Counted from the stretch's first letter, positions 25,337 through 35,084 are shown. The stretch: DNA of 64,000 bases from Pseudomonas viridiflava (GCF_900590755.1 NZ_UUOC01000050.1:62001-126000), one strand, 5' to 3'. The notes: a model not told the origin generated them from the letters alone. Made by a program: numbers and translations.

Positions 25337-25368
25337 GGCAGTACTCTATCCAGCTGAGCTACTGGTGC
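25292..25368 (-). tRNA. tRNA-Arg (anticodon CCG)
   Basis: 77 nt including the encoded CCA. The acceptor GCACCAG pairs with CTGGTGC; the anticodon stem CTGCC/GGCAG encloses the loop CTCCGAA, giving anticodon CCG, which reads CGG. The T-arm is ATGGG-TTCGAAT-CCCGT. It is the insertion site of the island; the 3' 46 nt are the duplicated segment. Confidence 0.97.
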
Positions 25369-25719
25369 AATGCGGGCGCCATGATACTCATCTGGTTGGC
25401 GGGCGTCCATGCTGGTGAGTGCTGTTGTTGATTTCACACGTTTCCAGGTGTTTAGTTGACGCTGATCTGAAATTTTCAACGATTAAGCCAAAAGCGTTCT
25501 TTTTTTCGAACGGCCTATTGTCCTTTACCCCAGCAGTCCCTAGGATTCGTTTGAGATTTCAAACGCTCTTGCCCGGTTCTTCTACACTTTGCAGCCTTGC
25601 AGAGCGCACCCGGCGACTGATTTCCTGATGGCGGTCTCGTTCGAGGCGCCTTTGCATCATCAAAAATTTTGCGCCGCTGTCGTGCGGTGCGTTTTCGGTA
25701 TATCAAAGCGGAGGCCGAC
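25369..25719. other. Region between tRNA-Arg and gabD
   Basis: 351 bp. It must contain the tRNA promoter (minus strand) and the gabD promoter (plus strand). No unambiguous sigma-70 or sigma-54 box, hairpin or ORF could be supported. Confidence 0.4.
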
Positions 25720-27162
25720 ATGCAGCTTAAAGATTCCAGTTTGTTCCGCCAGCAAGCCTATATCAACGGCGCGTGGCTGGATGCAGACGGCGGGCAGACT
25801 ATCAAGGTCAACAACCCTGCCACCAACGAGATCCTCGGCACTGTGCCGAAAATGGGTGCGGCTGAAACCCGTCGTGCCATTGAAGCTGCCGACAAGGCGC
25901 TGCCCGCCTGGCGTGCACTGACCGCCAAGGACCGTGGCAACAAGCTGCGTCGCTGGTTCGAACTGATGATCGAGAATCAGGATGACCTGGCGCGCCTCAT
26001 GACGCTGGAGCAGGGCAAGCCGCTGGCCGAAGCCAAGGGCGAGATTACTTACGCCGCTTCCTTTATTGAGTGGTTCGCTGAAGAAGCCAAGCGCATCTAT
26101 GGCGACGTGATCCCTGGCCATCAGCCGGACAAGCGTCTGATCGTGCTCAAACAGCCGATTGGCGTGACGGCTGCCATTACCCCGTGGAACTTCCCGGCGG
26201 CGATGATCACCCGTAAAGCCGGCCCGGCCTTGGCCGCTGGCTGCACCATGGTGCTCAAGCCTGCTTCGCAGACGCCTTATTCCGCACTGGCATTGGCTGA
26301 ACTGGCTGAACGCGCTGGCATCCCGGCTGGCGTGTTCAGCGTCGTGACGGGCAGCGCTGGCGATATCGGCAGCGAGCTGACCGGCAACCCGATCGTGCGC
26401 AAGCTGTCCTTCACTGGCTCGACTGAGATCGGTCGTCAGCTGATGGCTGAATGCTCGAAAGACATCAAGAAGGTTTCGCTGGAGCTGGGCGGCAACGCGC
26501 CATTCATCGTGTTCGACGACGCGGACCTGGATAAGGCCGTCGAAGGCGCGATCATCTCCAAGTACCGCAACAACGGCCAGACCTGCGTCTGCGCCAATCG
26601 CATCTACGTGCAGGACGCGGTCTACGATGCGTTCGCCGAGAAGCTGAAAGTCGCCGTGGGCAAACTCAAGATCGGTAACGGTATGGAGGAAGGCACCACT
26701 ACTGGCCCGCTGATCGACGACAAGGCTGTGAGCAAAGTCAAAGAGCACATCGCCGACGCCGTGAGCAAAGGCGCCAAGGTGCTGTTCGGTGGCAACAGCC
26801 TTGAAGGCAACTTCTTCGAGCCGACGATTCTGGTCAACGTCTCCAAAGATGCAGCAGTGGCCAAGGAAGAAACCTTTGGTCCGCTGGCGCCGCTGTTCCG
26901 CTTCAAAGACGAAGCCGAAGTGATCGCCATGGCCAACGACACCGAGTTTGGTCTGGCGTCGTACTTCTACGCTCAGAACATGAGCCGCGTGTTCCGCGTT
27001 GCTGAAGCGCTGGAATATGGCATGGTGGGGATCAACACCGGTTTGATTTCCAACGAAGTGGCGCCATTCGGCGGTATCAAGGCGTCGGGCCTGGGCCGTG
27101 AAGGCTCCAAGTACGGCATCGAAGATTATCTGGAAATCAAATACCTCTGCCTCAGCGTCTAA
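25720..27162 (+). CDS. gabD: NADP-dependent succinate-semialdehyde dehydrogenase
   Basis: 480 residues, aldehyde dehydrogenase superfamily. It oxidises succinate semialdehyde from GABA to succinate. Seen: the cofactor region ITPWNFPAAMITRK, GSTEIGRQLM, the general base in VSLELGGNAPF, the nucleophilic Cys in NNGQTCVCANRIYV, and the C-terminal EVAPFGGIKASGLGREGSKYGIEDY. ATG 25720 has a GGAGG-like site, and the longer open frame adds an unlikely 17 residues. It is followed by gabT, the enzyme that produces its substrate, in the same direction after 174 bp. Confidence 0.96.
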   Translation: MQLKDSSLFRQQAYINGAWLDADGGQTIKVNNPATNEILGTVPKMGAAETRRAIEAADKALPAWRALTAKDRGNKLRRWFELMIENQDDLARLMTLEQGKPLAEAKGEITYAASFIEWFAEEAKRIYGDVIPGHQPDKRLIVLKQPIGVTAAITPWNFPAAMITRKAGPALAAGCTMVLKPASQTPYSALALAELAERAGIPAGVFSVVTGSAGDIGSELTGNPIVRKLSFTGSTEIGRQLMAECSKDIKKVSLELGGNAPFIVFDDADLDKAVEGAIISKYRNNGQTCVCANRIYVQDAVYDAFAEKLKVAVGKLKIGNGMEEGTTTGPLIDDKAVSKVKEHIADAVSKGAKVLFGGNSLEGNFFEPTILVNVSKDAAVAKEETFGPLAPLFRFKDEAEVIAMANDTEFGLASYFYAQNMSRVFRVAEALEYGMVGINTGLISNEVAPFGGIKASGLGREGSKYGIEDYLEIKYLCLSV

Positions 27163-27336
27163 GGCAGAAATCTTCAAGCCTGCGGGGCGCGAGAGCGACG
27201 TCTCGCAGGTGTTGGTCGCAACACAACCAGTTTGGTGGCCGGAGGCCGTGACAGTCGATCATCGCATGCTGTCGCGAGTTGATCCGCCACTTGATCCTTG
27301 AACTACGCCGACCGATGAGCGGCGAATGAGGAAACC

Positions 27337-28617
27337 ATGAGTCAGACAAACGCAGAATTGATGCAACGCCGCGAAGCCGCTGTTCCACGCGGTGTTGGCC
27401 AGATCCACCCGATCTTCGCCGCCTCGGCGAAGAACGCCACCGTTACCGACGTTGAAGGTCGTGAATTCATCGACTTCGCGGGCGGCATCGCGGTACTGAA
27501 CACCGGTCACCTGCACCCGAAAATCATTGCCGCCGTACAAGAGCAACTGACCAAGCTGACTCACACTTGCTTCCAGGTGCTGGCCTACGAGCCATACGTT
27601 GAGCTGTGCGAAAAAATCAACGCCAAGGTCCCGGGTGATTTCGCCAAGAAAACCCTGCTGGTCACCACCGGTTCCGAAGCGGTAGAAAACGCCGTGAAAA
27701 TTGCCCGTGCTGCCACTGGCCGTGCTGGTGTTATCGCGTTCACCGGCGCTTACCACGGCCGTACCATGATGACCCTGGGCCTGACCGGTAAAGTCGTGCC
27801 TTACTCGGCCGGCATGGGCCTGATGCCAGGCGGTATCTTCCGCGCCCTGTACCCGTGCGAGCTGCACGGCATCAGCGTTGACGATTCCATCGCCAGCATC
27901 GAGCGCATCTTCAAGAACGACGCCGAGCCGAAAGACATCGCTGCAATCATCATCGAGCCGGTTCAGGGCGAAGGTGGTTTCTACGTGGCGCCGAAGGCGT
28001 TCATGGCTCGCCTGCGTGAACTGTGCGACAAGCACGGCATCCTGCTGATCGCTGACGAAGTACAGACGGGCGCTGGCCGTACCGGTACGTTCTTCGCCAT
28101 GGAACAGATGGGCGTGTCTGCCGACCTGACCACTTTCGCCAAATCCATCGCGGGCGGTTTCCCGTTGGCCGGTGTGTGTGGCAAGGCTGAATACATGGAC
28201 GCCATTGCTCCAGGCGGCCTGGGCGGCACTTACGCCGGTAGCCCGGTGGCTTGCGCTGCTGCGCTGGCGGTCTTGCAGGTTTTCGAAGAAGAGCATCTGC
28301 TGGATCGCTGCAAAGCGGTGGGCGAGCGTCTGGTCACTGGCCTCAAGGGTATTCAAGCCAAGTATCCAGTGATCGGCGAAGTCCGCGCGCTGGGTGCGAT
28401 GATCGCGCTGGAGTTGTTCGAAGACGGCGACACCCACAAGCCAAACGCTGCAGCCGTTTCGCAAGTGGTTGCCAAGGCGCGTGACAAGGGTCTGATCCTG
28501 CTGTCGTGCGGTACCTACGGCAACGTCTTGCGCGTGCTGGTTCCACTGACCTCGCCAGACGAGCAGCTGGACAAAGGCCTGGCCATTCTCGAAGAATGCT
28601 TCGCCGAACTGGCCTGA
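27337..28617 (+). CDS. gabT: 4-aminobutyrate-2-oxoglutarate aminotransferase
   Basis: 426 residues, class III PLP aminotransferase. It transfers the amino group of GABA to 2-oxoglutarate, giving succinate semialdehyde and glutamate. Seen: GSEAVENAVKIARAATGR (cofactor phosphate), AYHGRTMMTLGLTG, the Asp of LLIADEVQTGAGRTG, and the Schiff-base lysine in TTFAKSIAGGFPLAG. The start ATG has GAGGAAACC. With gabD it forms the GABA shunt, also the end of putrescine degradation. A strong terminator follows. Confidence 0.97.
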   Translation: MSQTNAELMQRREAAVPRGVGQIHPIFAASAKNATVTDVEGREFIDFAGGIAVLNTGHLHPKIIAAVQEQLTKLTHTCFQVLAYEPYVELCEKINAKVPGDFAKKTLLVTTGSEAVENAVKIARAATGRAGVIAFTGAYHGRTMMTLGLTGKVVPYSAGMGLMPGGIFRALYPCELHGISVDDSIASIERIFKNDAEPKDIAAIIIEPVQGEGGFYVAPKAFMARLRELCDKHGILLIADEVQTGAGRTGTFFAMEQMGVSADLTTFAKSIAGGFPLAGVCGKAEYMDAIAPGGLGGTYAGSPVACAAALAVLQVFEEEHLLDRCKAVGERLVTGLKGIQAKYPVIGEVRALGAMIALELFEDGDTHKPNAAAVSQVVAKARDKGLILLSCGTYGNVLRVLVPLTSPDEQLDKGLAILEECFAELA

Positions 28618-28660
28618 AAAGGGCAGGGTCGTAATTGATTAAATTATGACCAAACGGACA

Positions 28661-28688
28661 AAAAAGACCCGCTTCGGCGGGTTTTTTT
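28661..28688 (+). terminator. Intrinsic terminator after gabT
   Basis: AAAAAGACCCGC-TTCG-GCGGGTTTTTTT, a stable tetraloop hairpin with a seven-T tail. Confidence 0.95.
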
Positions 28689-28773
28689 GCGTTTTTAGAG
28701 GTGTATCCGGGTTTTTGAGCTATATCCGGACGGATGCATTGGCTAAGGTGAGCGCATTGTTGTCGGATAGATA

Positions 28774-28838
28774 TGTAGGCGCTGCCGAAGGCTGCGAACA
28801 GGTCTGAAAGCCATTCGCAGCCTTCGGCAGCTCCTACC
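28774..28838. repeat. REP palindrome, TGTAGGAGCTGCCGAAGGCTGCGAA family
   Basis: Starts TGTAGGCGCTGCCGAAGGC and ends with the inverse TTCGCAGCCTTCGGCAGCTCCTA. Other copies are at 30244, 34862, 35284, 43294, 53482 and 55587. Confidence 0.85.
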
Positions 28839-28885
28839 GATAGATTTCAGATCAGATTGATGCGTTGTTCGATGAGAGAGTGCTG

Positions 28886-30247
28886 ATGACGGCTGTAGAT
28901 GTACCGGCGGTACCTCGGGTATTGATTGCCGAATCCGACCCTTGGGTTCGTGAAACGCTCAGTGAGTTGGTCCTGGGCGTGCGCGGGGATATTGAGCTTG
29001 AAATCTGCAGTGATGGGAAACAGGCCGTCGCGTTCCTGAAAAAGTACACCCCTGAGTTGATCATCGCTGCCAGGGAGCTTCCGGTGCTCGACGGCTTGAC
29101 CCTGCTGCGCGGTGCTCGGGGATTGAAGCGCCAGCCTGCCATCCCCTTCATTCTGATCAGCAATCGCAGTGACAGCGCCAGTGTGCGCGAGGTGCTGCCG
29201 CTGGCGCCCACGGCTTATCTGACCAAGCCACTGGACATTGAGAAGCTGCGTCAGCGGGTTGAAAGCATATTGCTGGCGTGCCCCGTCCCGGGCGCCGCTC
29301 CTGCATTGGCACCCGGCGAAACCCTGACCAAATTCCTCGATAAACGCCGGGAGTCCGCAGACGGCGCGCCTTTGTTCGTCGATGTGGCTAACGCGCTCAC
29401 GCTCAGCAAGGGCCCCGGGGGTATCGATGCCACTTTACTTGAGCAGGAATTGCGCAACGATCCGCACATCACGGCGTTTTTGATCACCTCGGCAAACATC
29501 GCGGCGCAGCATTTGGGCAAGCCGGTGCAAACGTTGCGCACCGCCTTATCGGTCCTGGGTGTGGCACAGAGCACTCAGATCGTTTCGGGGCTGGCGAAAA
29601 AGCGCATGTCGGTGCTGAGCAACGCCGCGTTGCTGGCGCAGGCCAATGAGTTCTGGACCCTGTCCCAACGTACAGCCGAATACGGCCGCATTTTGGCGGG
29701 CATGCTTGAAGTGGACGCCGATCGCTGTTTTTGCGCCGGGTTGCTGCAATCGCTGGGTGATCTGGCGGTGGTGGGCTGCTTGCAGGAATGGTTACAGGCA
29801 GGCGGCAAGTTGGATGATGAACAGATCAAACTGTCTCTGGAGAAATACTCGGCGGCGTTCGGCTCGGCGTTACGTACTCGGTGGCGCTTGCCGCTTGAAC
29901 TGCGCGAATTGATTGCAGCGGTTTATCAGTACAACACCGGGGTCAACACCCGCGAAGTGCTGGTCATGAACCTGGCCGGGCATATGGCGCGCCTTGGGGA
30001 TCAGGACAGCGTCACAGCCCTGGTCAAAACCAAACCCGCGCGACTGTTGAAAATGACCGTGGCGGACTTGCAGCGCCTGCGCAAGAAACTCACCGGCGTC
30101 ACCGATCCAAGCCTGCTGGCTCCGCCTGTGGCTGAGGCGCTGCCTGCGGTTGAAGAAGAGGATGACGAGCTGGATTTGCTGGACGGTGCGCCGGAGCCGG
30201 AAGTGGCTGCCGAGGAAAGTGATCCAGAAGAAACGCCAATCCCGTAG
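28886..30247 (+). CDS. Response-regulator-like protein with HDOD domain, receiver lacking its Asp
   Basis: 453 residues from ATG 28886. An N-terminal receiver domain (about 10-130) is followed by an HDOD domain (about 165-360: PLFVDVANAL, LEQELRNDPHITAFLI, LRTALSVLGV) and an acidic, low-complexity tail (EEEDDELDLLDGAPEPEVAAEESDPEE). The phospho-acceptor position, four residues before the Pro of ELPVLDG, is Ala (A62 in LIIAARELP), while upstream D18 is kept. The receiver is therefore probably phosphorylation-independent. HDOD proteins act in stress and c-di-GMP-linked signalling. It is flanked by REP elements and lies beside a diguanylate cyclase. Confidence 0.85.
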   Translation: MTAVDVPAVPRVLIAESDPWVRETLSELVLGVRGDIELEICSDGKQAVAFLKKYTPELIIAARELPVLDGLTLLRGARGLKRQPAIPFILISNRSDSASVREVLPLAPTAYLTKPLDIEKLRQRVESILLACPVPGAAPALAPGETLTKFLDKRRESADGAPLFVDVANALTLSKGPGGIDATLLEQELRNDPHITAFLITSANIAAQHLGKPVQTLRTALSVLGVAQSTQIVSGLAKKRMSVLSNAALLAQANEFWTLSQRTAEYGRILAGMLEVDADRCFCAGLLQSLGDLAVVGCLQEWLQAGGKLDDEQIKLSLEKYSAAFGSALRTRWRLPLELRELIAAVYQYNTGVNTREVLVMNLAGHMARLGDQDSVTALVKTKPARLLKMTVADLQRLRKKLTGVTDPSLLAPPVAEALPAVEEEDDELDLLDGAPEPEVAAEESDPEETPIP

Positions 30248-30316
30248 GAGCTGCCGAAGGCTGCGAAGAGCGCTGGGTCAGACACATCGATTCGCAGCCT
30301 TCGGCAGCTCCTACAG
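30244..30316. repeat. REP palindrome, TGTAGGAGCTGCCGAAGG family
   Basis: Overlaps the stop codon of the HDOD gene by 4 bp and may protect or terminate its transcript. Confidence 0.85.
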
Positions 30317-30331
30317 GATTCAGATTTGAAC

Positions 30332-30426
30332 TGTAGGAGCGAGCTTGCTCGCGATAAGGCCGGAACGGCCTTCAGGGGGATTTTGAATTCGAACCCGTTG
30401 CCAGCGCCACCCCGGTCGCTCCTACA
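30332..30426. repeat. Degenerate REP, TGTAGGAGCGAGCTTGCTCGCG family
   Basis: A full left arm and a truncated GGTCGCTCCTACA right arm around a non-matching centre. Confidence 0.6.
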
Positions 30427-30443
30427 AGGCAAGCATTGCGTGC

Positions 30444-31436
30444 TTAAACCAACACAATCTGATTCTTGCCCTGGCGCTTGGCCTGGTACATCGCGGCGTC
30501 GGCGCGGCCGTAGAGGGTTTCCAGGCTGGGGTCGGTTTCGCCCAGGGTGGTGAGCCCCTGGCTGGCGGTGATGCCAAAGGTCTGGTCGCCGCGCTGAAAG
30601 CTCAGACGCTGAATCTCGCGCTGCAAGCGTTCGGCGATCTGCTTGGCCATATCAGGCGCGCAGCCAACAAAGATGGCCGCGAACTCTTCGCCGCCAATCC
30701 GTCCAAACAAATCACCGCGCCTCAGCGTCGACCTGCCGCATTCAGCGATGCGCTGCAAGACCACGTCACCTTCCTGATGCCCATAAGTATCGTTGACCAG
30801 CTTGAAGTCATCGATGTCCAGCAACAGAAACGCCATTGGTGTGCCATGCAGACGGGCCAGTTCAAACTCGCGCTGGGCGCATTCGAAAAAGTGCCGGCGG
30901 TTGCTGCTCTGGGTGAGCACGTCGGTGGTGGCCAGGCGTTGCAGTTCGCTTTCGAGTTGTTTCTTCTCGGTGATGTCCTCGGCGATGCCCACTACGATCA
31001 GGCGATGACCCGCGTCGGTCTGGTGGCTGACGAAGCACTTATCGCTGATCCAGCGGACTTCGCCATCAGCACGGATGATCCGGTACTCTCGGTCTTCGAC
31101 GGCGCCTTTTTCGATCACCTCGTTCAGGCTGCGCTCGGCGTAGTTCAGATCATCGGGATAGATACTGTCGCGCCACTCGCCAAAGTCCGCCAACAGCAAA
31201 CCCGCCGAGCGGCCGAAGATGCGCTCATAGGCCGGGCTGACGTAGATCATGCGTTGCGTGGCCCAGTCAAAGGCCCACAGCACGGCGTTCACACTGACCA
31301 GCAGGGAACTGAACAGCTGCTCGCGTTCGCTCAGGCGTGCGACTTCGGCCTGGGCGTGCATGAGCGCCAGGAGCGTCTCGGCGGCAGCCGGCATTTCGGG
31401 GGAGGGCGTCGATAAAGAGGGGTTCTGTTTGTCCAT
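30444..31436 (-). CDS. PAS-domain diguanylate cyclase
   Basis: 330 residues, cytoplasmic. A PAS/PAC sensor (about 35-160, with VSPAYERIFGRSAGLLL and EYRIIRADGEVRWISD) is joined to a GGDEF-type domain (170-325) with catalytic GGEEF at 248-252 and the inhibitory I-site RRGD (239-242) five residues before it. The usual DxLTGxxNR is DVLTQSSNRR, a small deviation. The likely activity is GTP to c-di-GMP, regulated by product binding and by a PAS ligand or partner. It is convergent with the HDOD gene upstream; a second c-di-GMP enzyme is at 32915. Confidence 0.93.
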   Translation of the reverse strand: MDKQNPSLSTPSPEMPAAAETLLALMHAQAEVARLSEREQLFSSLLVSVNAVLWAFDWATQRMIYVSPAYERIFGRSAGLLLADFGEWRDSIYPDDLNYAERSLNEVIEKGAVEDREYRIIRADGEVRWISDKCFVSHQTDAGHRLIVVGIAEDITEKKQLESELQRLATTDVLTQSSNRRHFFECAQREFELARLHGTPMAFLLLDIDDFKLVNDTYGHQEGDVVLQRIAECGRSTLRRGDLFGRIGGEEFAAIFVGCAPDMAKQIAERLQREIQRLSFQRGDQTFGITASQGLTTLGETDPSLETLYGRADAAMYQAKRQGKNQIVLV

Positions 31437-31572
31437 GGCACTGCATCTCATGAAGAAGTGCGGCGCACAGCCACAACATTCCCACTGGGTTATGGGCTGT
31501 TGTTGAGATTGGATTTACAGGACGAAGTTCAAATCAGGCGCCCCCTAAGTAGGGGCGCGCTGATCAGTGGCA

Positions 31573-32757
31573 TTATGCCTTGGCAGGGCGCAGCGAGTAG
31601 GTTTTCAGCTGGTCGGCGAAATCGCGCAGGGACTGAATGCCGCTGGCCTCGGCTTCGTGGATCCAGTCTTTCATGGCCGCGAGCATGTCGTGGCCGTTGC
31701 TGCTGGTCTTGACCCAGATCTGCTGCAGGGCCAGGCGTTTCTCGTAGATCACTTTCAGGGCATGGCTGTGTTCAAGCATGGTCTGAATGCGCAGATGGTG
31801 CTTGTCATCCAGCAGGCTGGTCTCGCGGGACAGCAAACGCTTGGCGCGGTGGAACTGGTGACGCACCGATGCATCGGCCTTGGCCAGTTCCTGAGCAACC
31901 AGCGGACCGATCACCAGCTTGCGGTACTGAGCCATGATCTGGAAACGGTTGTTGAGGATCGCCATGGCGGTGTCCATGTCGATATGGCCTTTGCCTTCGA
32001 CGCGATGGGCTATGGGCGCAACCCGCTGAACCTTGGCAAGACGCAGGGCGCTGAAGACTTTGATCCAGGCCCAGCCCATGTCGAATTCCCACTTCTTGAC
32101 CGACAGCTTGGCCGAGTTCGGGTAGGTGTGGTGATTGTTGTGCAGCTCTTCGCCGCCAATGATGATGCCCCATGGCACCAGATTGGTCGCCGCGTCACGG
32201 CATTCGAAATTGCGATAACCCACCGCATGACCCAGGCCGTTGACTACACCAGCGGCCCAGAACGGGATCCACATCATCTGGATCGCCCACACGGTAATAC
32301 CCAGCGCGCCGAACAGCAGCAGGTCAATGACCGCCATGATCGCGATGCCCAGCAGCGGAAAGCGGGTGTACAGCTTGCGCTCGATCCAGTCTTCCGGGCA
32401 GTTCTTGCCATAAATACGCAAGGTGTCCGGGTTTTCCGCTTCTGCGCGGTATAGTTCTGCACCCTTGCGCAGTACCGTAGACAGGCCTTTGACGACCGGG
32501 CTGTGCGGGTCATCAATGGTTTCGCATTTTGCGTGGTGTTTGCGGTGGATGGCTGTCCACTCGCGGGTGTTCTGCGCCGTGGTCAGCCACAGCCAGAAAC
32601 GGAAAAAGTGCTTGAGACCCGCATTCAGCTCCAGAGAGCGGTGCGCGGAGTAGCGGTGGAGATAAATTGTAACGGCGACAATGGTCACATGGGTTATTGC
32701 CAAAGTGACTGCCACCAACTGCCAGACGGAAAGGTCGAGCAAACCGTTGTACCACAT
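31573..32757 (-). CDS. desA: Acyl-lipid/acyl-CoA delta-9 desaturase
   Basis: 394 residues, integral membrane di-iron desaturase. The three histidine boxes are HRYSAH (34-39), HRKHH (71-75) and HNNHH in ELHNNHHTYPNSAK, with hydrophobic pairs between them. It introduces cis double bonds into saturated acyl chains of phospholipids in an oxygen-dependent step, which maintains fluidity. ATG 32757 is preceded by GAGGG; a longer frame from 32817 adds no signal. It is divergent from the GGDEF-EAL gene. Confidence 0.92.
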   Translation of the reverse strand: MWYNGLLDLSVWQLVAVTLAITHVTIVAVTIYLHRYSAHRSLELNAGLKHFFRFWLWLTTAQNTREWTAIHRKHHAKCETIDDPHSPVVKGLSTVLRKGAELYRAEAENPDTLRIYGKNCPEDWIERKLYTRFPLLGIAIMAVIDLLLFGALGITVWAIQMMWIPFWAAGVVNGLGHAVGYRNFECRDAATNLVPWGIIIGGEELHNNHHTYPNSAKLSVKKWEFDMGWAWIKVFSALRLAKVQRVAPIAHRVEGKGHIDMDTAMAILNNRFQIMAQYRKLVIGPLVAQELAKADASVRHQFHRAKRLLSRETSLLDDKHHLRIQTMLEHSHALKVIYEKRLALQQIWVKTSSNGHDMLAAMKDWIHEAEASGIQSLRDFADQLKTYSLRPAKA

Positions 32758-32914
32758 AGGCTGTATGGCCCTCGAAATGACGCTTGTGAAGAAAAAACCA
32801 GCAGTGCGCATTATCACTTAGCCACCAGATAAAACCAGTCGCCCTTTTAGATAAGAGTCGCCAGATGTTTCTTATTCTATAATCCGGCCATTTCGTAAGG
32901 TTTTTAGCGTTCTT

Positions 32915-34846
32915 ATGACAGATTCTTCCCGTGATGCGCTCCGAACCGCCCTGTTTTATGGGGTTGTGTCCATTCTCTGGTTTGTCGTGTGCGACCTCCT
33001 GCTGCCGGATTTGATCGAAGATCCGGCGCGATTGGCATTTGCCCAACAGATGAGCGGTTACGTCTGGATCCTGATCAGCGCGGTTTTGATCTTCATTGCC
33101 CGCACTCGACTGCTGCGTTTCATGGGTGTCGACGTCAGCTTGCGTCAGCAGCGCGAAGATCATGAGCGTCTGCGTCTGGCCTCGGCCGTGTTCGACAGCA
33201 CCCGCGAAGGGGTGGTGGTCACCGACCAGCAAGGGCTGATTGTTCACGTCAATCGGGCGTTCATGGAAATCACCGGCTACCAGCCCGATGAAGTGCTGGG
33301 CCTGAACCCCAGCAAATTCAAATCCGGCCGCCACGGACCTGAGTTCTATCGACAGATGTACCGCTCCATCCTCAGTGCGGGGCAGTGGAGCGGAGAAATA
33401 TGGAACCGGCGCAAGAGCGGCGAGATTTACCCGCAGTGGCAAAGCATCCGCAGCGTCAGGGACGAGGCGGGGGATATCAAACATTTCGTCGCGGTGTTTT
33501 CCGATATCACCGCCATCAAGCGCTCCGAACACGATCTGTTGCAGCTCGCGCACTACGACCCGTTAACCGGGTTGCCCAACCGTCTATTGTTCATTGATCG
33601 CACCACGCAGGCGTTGACCTTCGCCCGCTCCAGCAAACGCGGCTGTGCACTGCTGCTGATTGATCTGGATCATTTCAAGAACATCAACGACAGCCTCGGG
33701 CACAACGTCGGTGATGACGTGCTCAAGGCGGTGGCCGAGCGTCTTCAATCGTTGTTCGATACCGAAATGACCCTTGCCAGGCTGGGCGGCGACGAATTCG
33801 CATTACTGGTGGAAAACTGCCAGCAGGTGGTCCAGGCCGCGGGTTATGCGCAGCGCATTCTCGATGGGTTCAAGACGCCATTCGTGCTGGAAAACCAACA
33901 GTTGTTCATCAGCGCCAGCGTTGGCATCAGCCTGTTCCCCAGCGATGCGTCCACCTCCGAGCAACTGCTGCGCAACGCTGATTCGGCGCTGTTCAAAGCC
34001 AAGAGCGACGGCCGCGAAGCCTATGCCCTCTACACCGAAGAACTGACCGCCCATGCGCAACAGCGTGTGGAACTGGCCAGTGAGTTACGCCGGGCCATCG
34101 AGCAGCACGAGTTGCGGGTGTTCTATCAGCCGATTCACAACCTGCAAGACAGCCGCATCCTGGGCGTCGAAGCGCTGGTGCGCTGGCAACATCCGGTGCG
34201 CGGGCTGGTGCCGCCGGGGGAATTCATCCCGATTGCCGAGCAAATCGGCCTGATCGCCGACATCGATGCCTGGGTGCTGCGCACTTCCTGCAAGCAGATG
34301 TGTGATTGGCTGACGGCTGGTGTGGAAATTTCCTTCGTCGCCGTCAACGTTTCCAGCCGCTTGTTCAGCAGTGGGCAGCTTGATGTGCAGGTGGCGCAAG
34401 TGCTGCGCGATACCGGTCTGGATCCTGTGCATCTGGAATTGGAAGTCACCGAAAGCGCCGTGATGGAAGACCCCGAGCAGGCGATCGAGCAACTGCACCG
34501 CCTGCGGGACCTGGGTCTGAGCCTGGCGATTGACGATTTCGGCACCGGTTATTCGTCGCTGCTGCGCCTCAAGCGCATGCCGGTGCAGAAACTGAAGATC
34601 GATCAGGGCTTCGTGGCTGGCCTGCCCAGCGATGAGGACGATATCGCTATCGTGCGGGTGATCATCGCTCTGGCGAAAAGCATGGGCATGCGCGTGCTGG
34701 CCGAAGGCATCGAGCATGCTGATCAGGCCGGCTTCCTGCTTAACAACGGCTGCCAGCTGGGCCAGGGCTACTGGTTCGCCCGGCCGATGCCTGCCGAGGA
34801 GATTGACTGGTTGCGTGCGCCGGAGTTTCGCCAGCCGGTGATTTGA
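32915..34846 (+). CDS. Membrane PAS-GGDEF-EAL protein
   Basis: 643 residues. Two N-terminal membrane helices (about 10-32 and 45-65) precede a PAS/PAC domain (about 85-205), a GGDEF domain with RLGGDEFALL near 290 and DHFKNINDSLGH, and an EAL domain with GVEALVRWQHP near 418 and IDDFGTGYSSL. Both catalytic signatures are complete, so it could make or degrade c-di-GMP; in similar tandem proteins the EAL activity often dominates. No I-site RxxD was found immediately before GGDEF. It may form a local c-di-GMP circuit with the cyclase at 30444. Confidence 0.93.
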   Translation: MTDSSRDALRTALFYGVVSILWFVVCDLLLPDLIEDPARLAFAQQMSGYVWILISAVLIFIARTRLLRFMGVDVSLRQQREDHERLRLASAVFDSTREGVVVTDQQGLIVHVNRAFMEITGYQPDEVLGLNPSKFKSGRHGPEFYRQMYRSILSAGQWSGEIWNRRKSGEIYPQWQSIRSVRDEAGDIKHFVAVFSDITAIKRSEHDLLQLAHYDPLTGLPNRLLFIDRTTQALTFARSSKRGCALLLIDLDHFKNINDSLGHNVGDDVLKAVAERLQSLFDTEMTLARLGGDEFALLVENCQQVVQAAGYAQRILDGFKTPFVLENQQLFISASVGISLFPSDASTSEQLLRNADSALFKAKSDGREAYALYTEELTAHAQQRVELASELRRAIEQHELRVFYQPIHNLQDSRILGVEALVRWQHPVRGLVPPGEFIPIAEQIGLIADIDAWVLRTSCKQMCDWLTAGVEISFVAVNVSSRLFSSGQLDVQVAQVLRDTGLDPVHLELEVTESAVMEDPEQAIEQLHRLRDLGLSLAIDDFGTGYSSLLRLKRMPVQKLKIDQGFVAGLPSDEDDIAIVRVIIALAKSMGMRVLAEGIEHADQAGFLLNNGCQLGQGYWFARPMPAEEIDWLRAPEFRQPVI

Positions 34847-34861
34847 ATTGGCACCTTTCCC

Positions 34862-34935
34862 TGTAGGAGCTGCCGAAGGCTGCGAAAGCGTTGTGTCTGA
34901 TACACCGCCTTCGCAGCCTTCGGCAGCTCCTACAG
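34862..34935. repeat. REP palindrome, TGTAGGAGCTGCCGAAGG family
   Basis: Complete inverted arms around a short centre, between the GGDEF-EAL gene and oscA. Confidence 0.88.
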
Positions 34936-34972
34936 GGCCACTTTCGCTTTAATGCACTTTAGTTATATCTAG

Positions 34973-34997
34973 ATTCTTAAATAGTCTTTTTAAGAAT
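34973..34997. promoter_or_regulatory. Dyad in the oscA upstream region
   Basis: ATTCTTAAA and its exact inverse TTTAAGAAT around 7 bp, about 90 bp before oscA, in a local AT-rich tract. It is a candidate regulator site (CysB or a sulfur-starvation promoter element); the identity is not established. Confidence 0.4.
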
Positions 34998-35084
34998 ATC
35001 CCCGTGTCTCTAAGATTGCCTCCACGCCACAAGCAAATCCCCGCGAGCGGGTCTGCAGGCAACTCAATTTCAAGGAGCACGATC

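Noticed and set aside
25660..27177. 505-codon minus-strand ORF opposite gabD
   Set aside because: Antisense of a GC-rich conserved gene; the residue pattern is rich in His, Gln, Arg and Val, typical of such shadows. The same holds opposite gabT, cysA and the RND pump gene.
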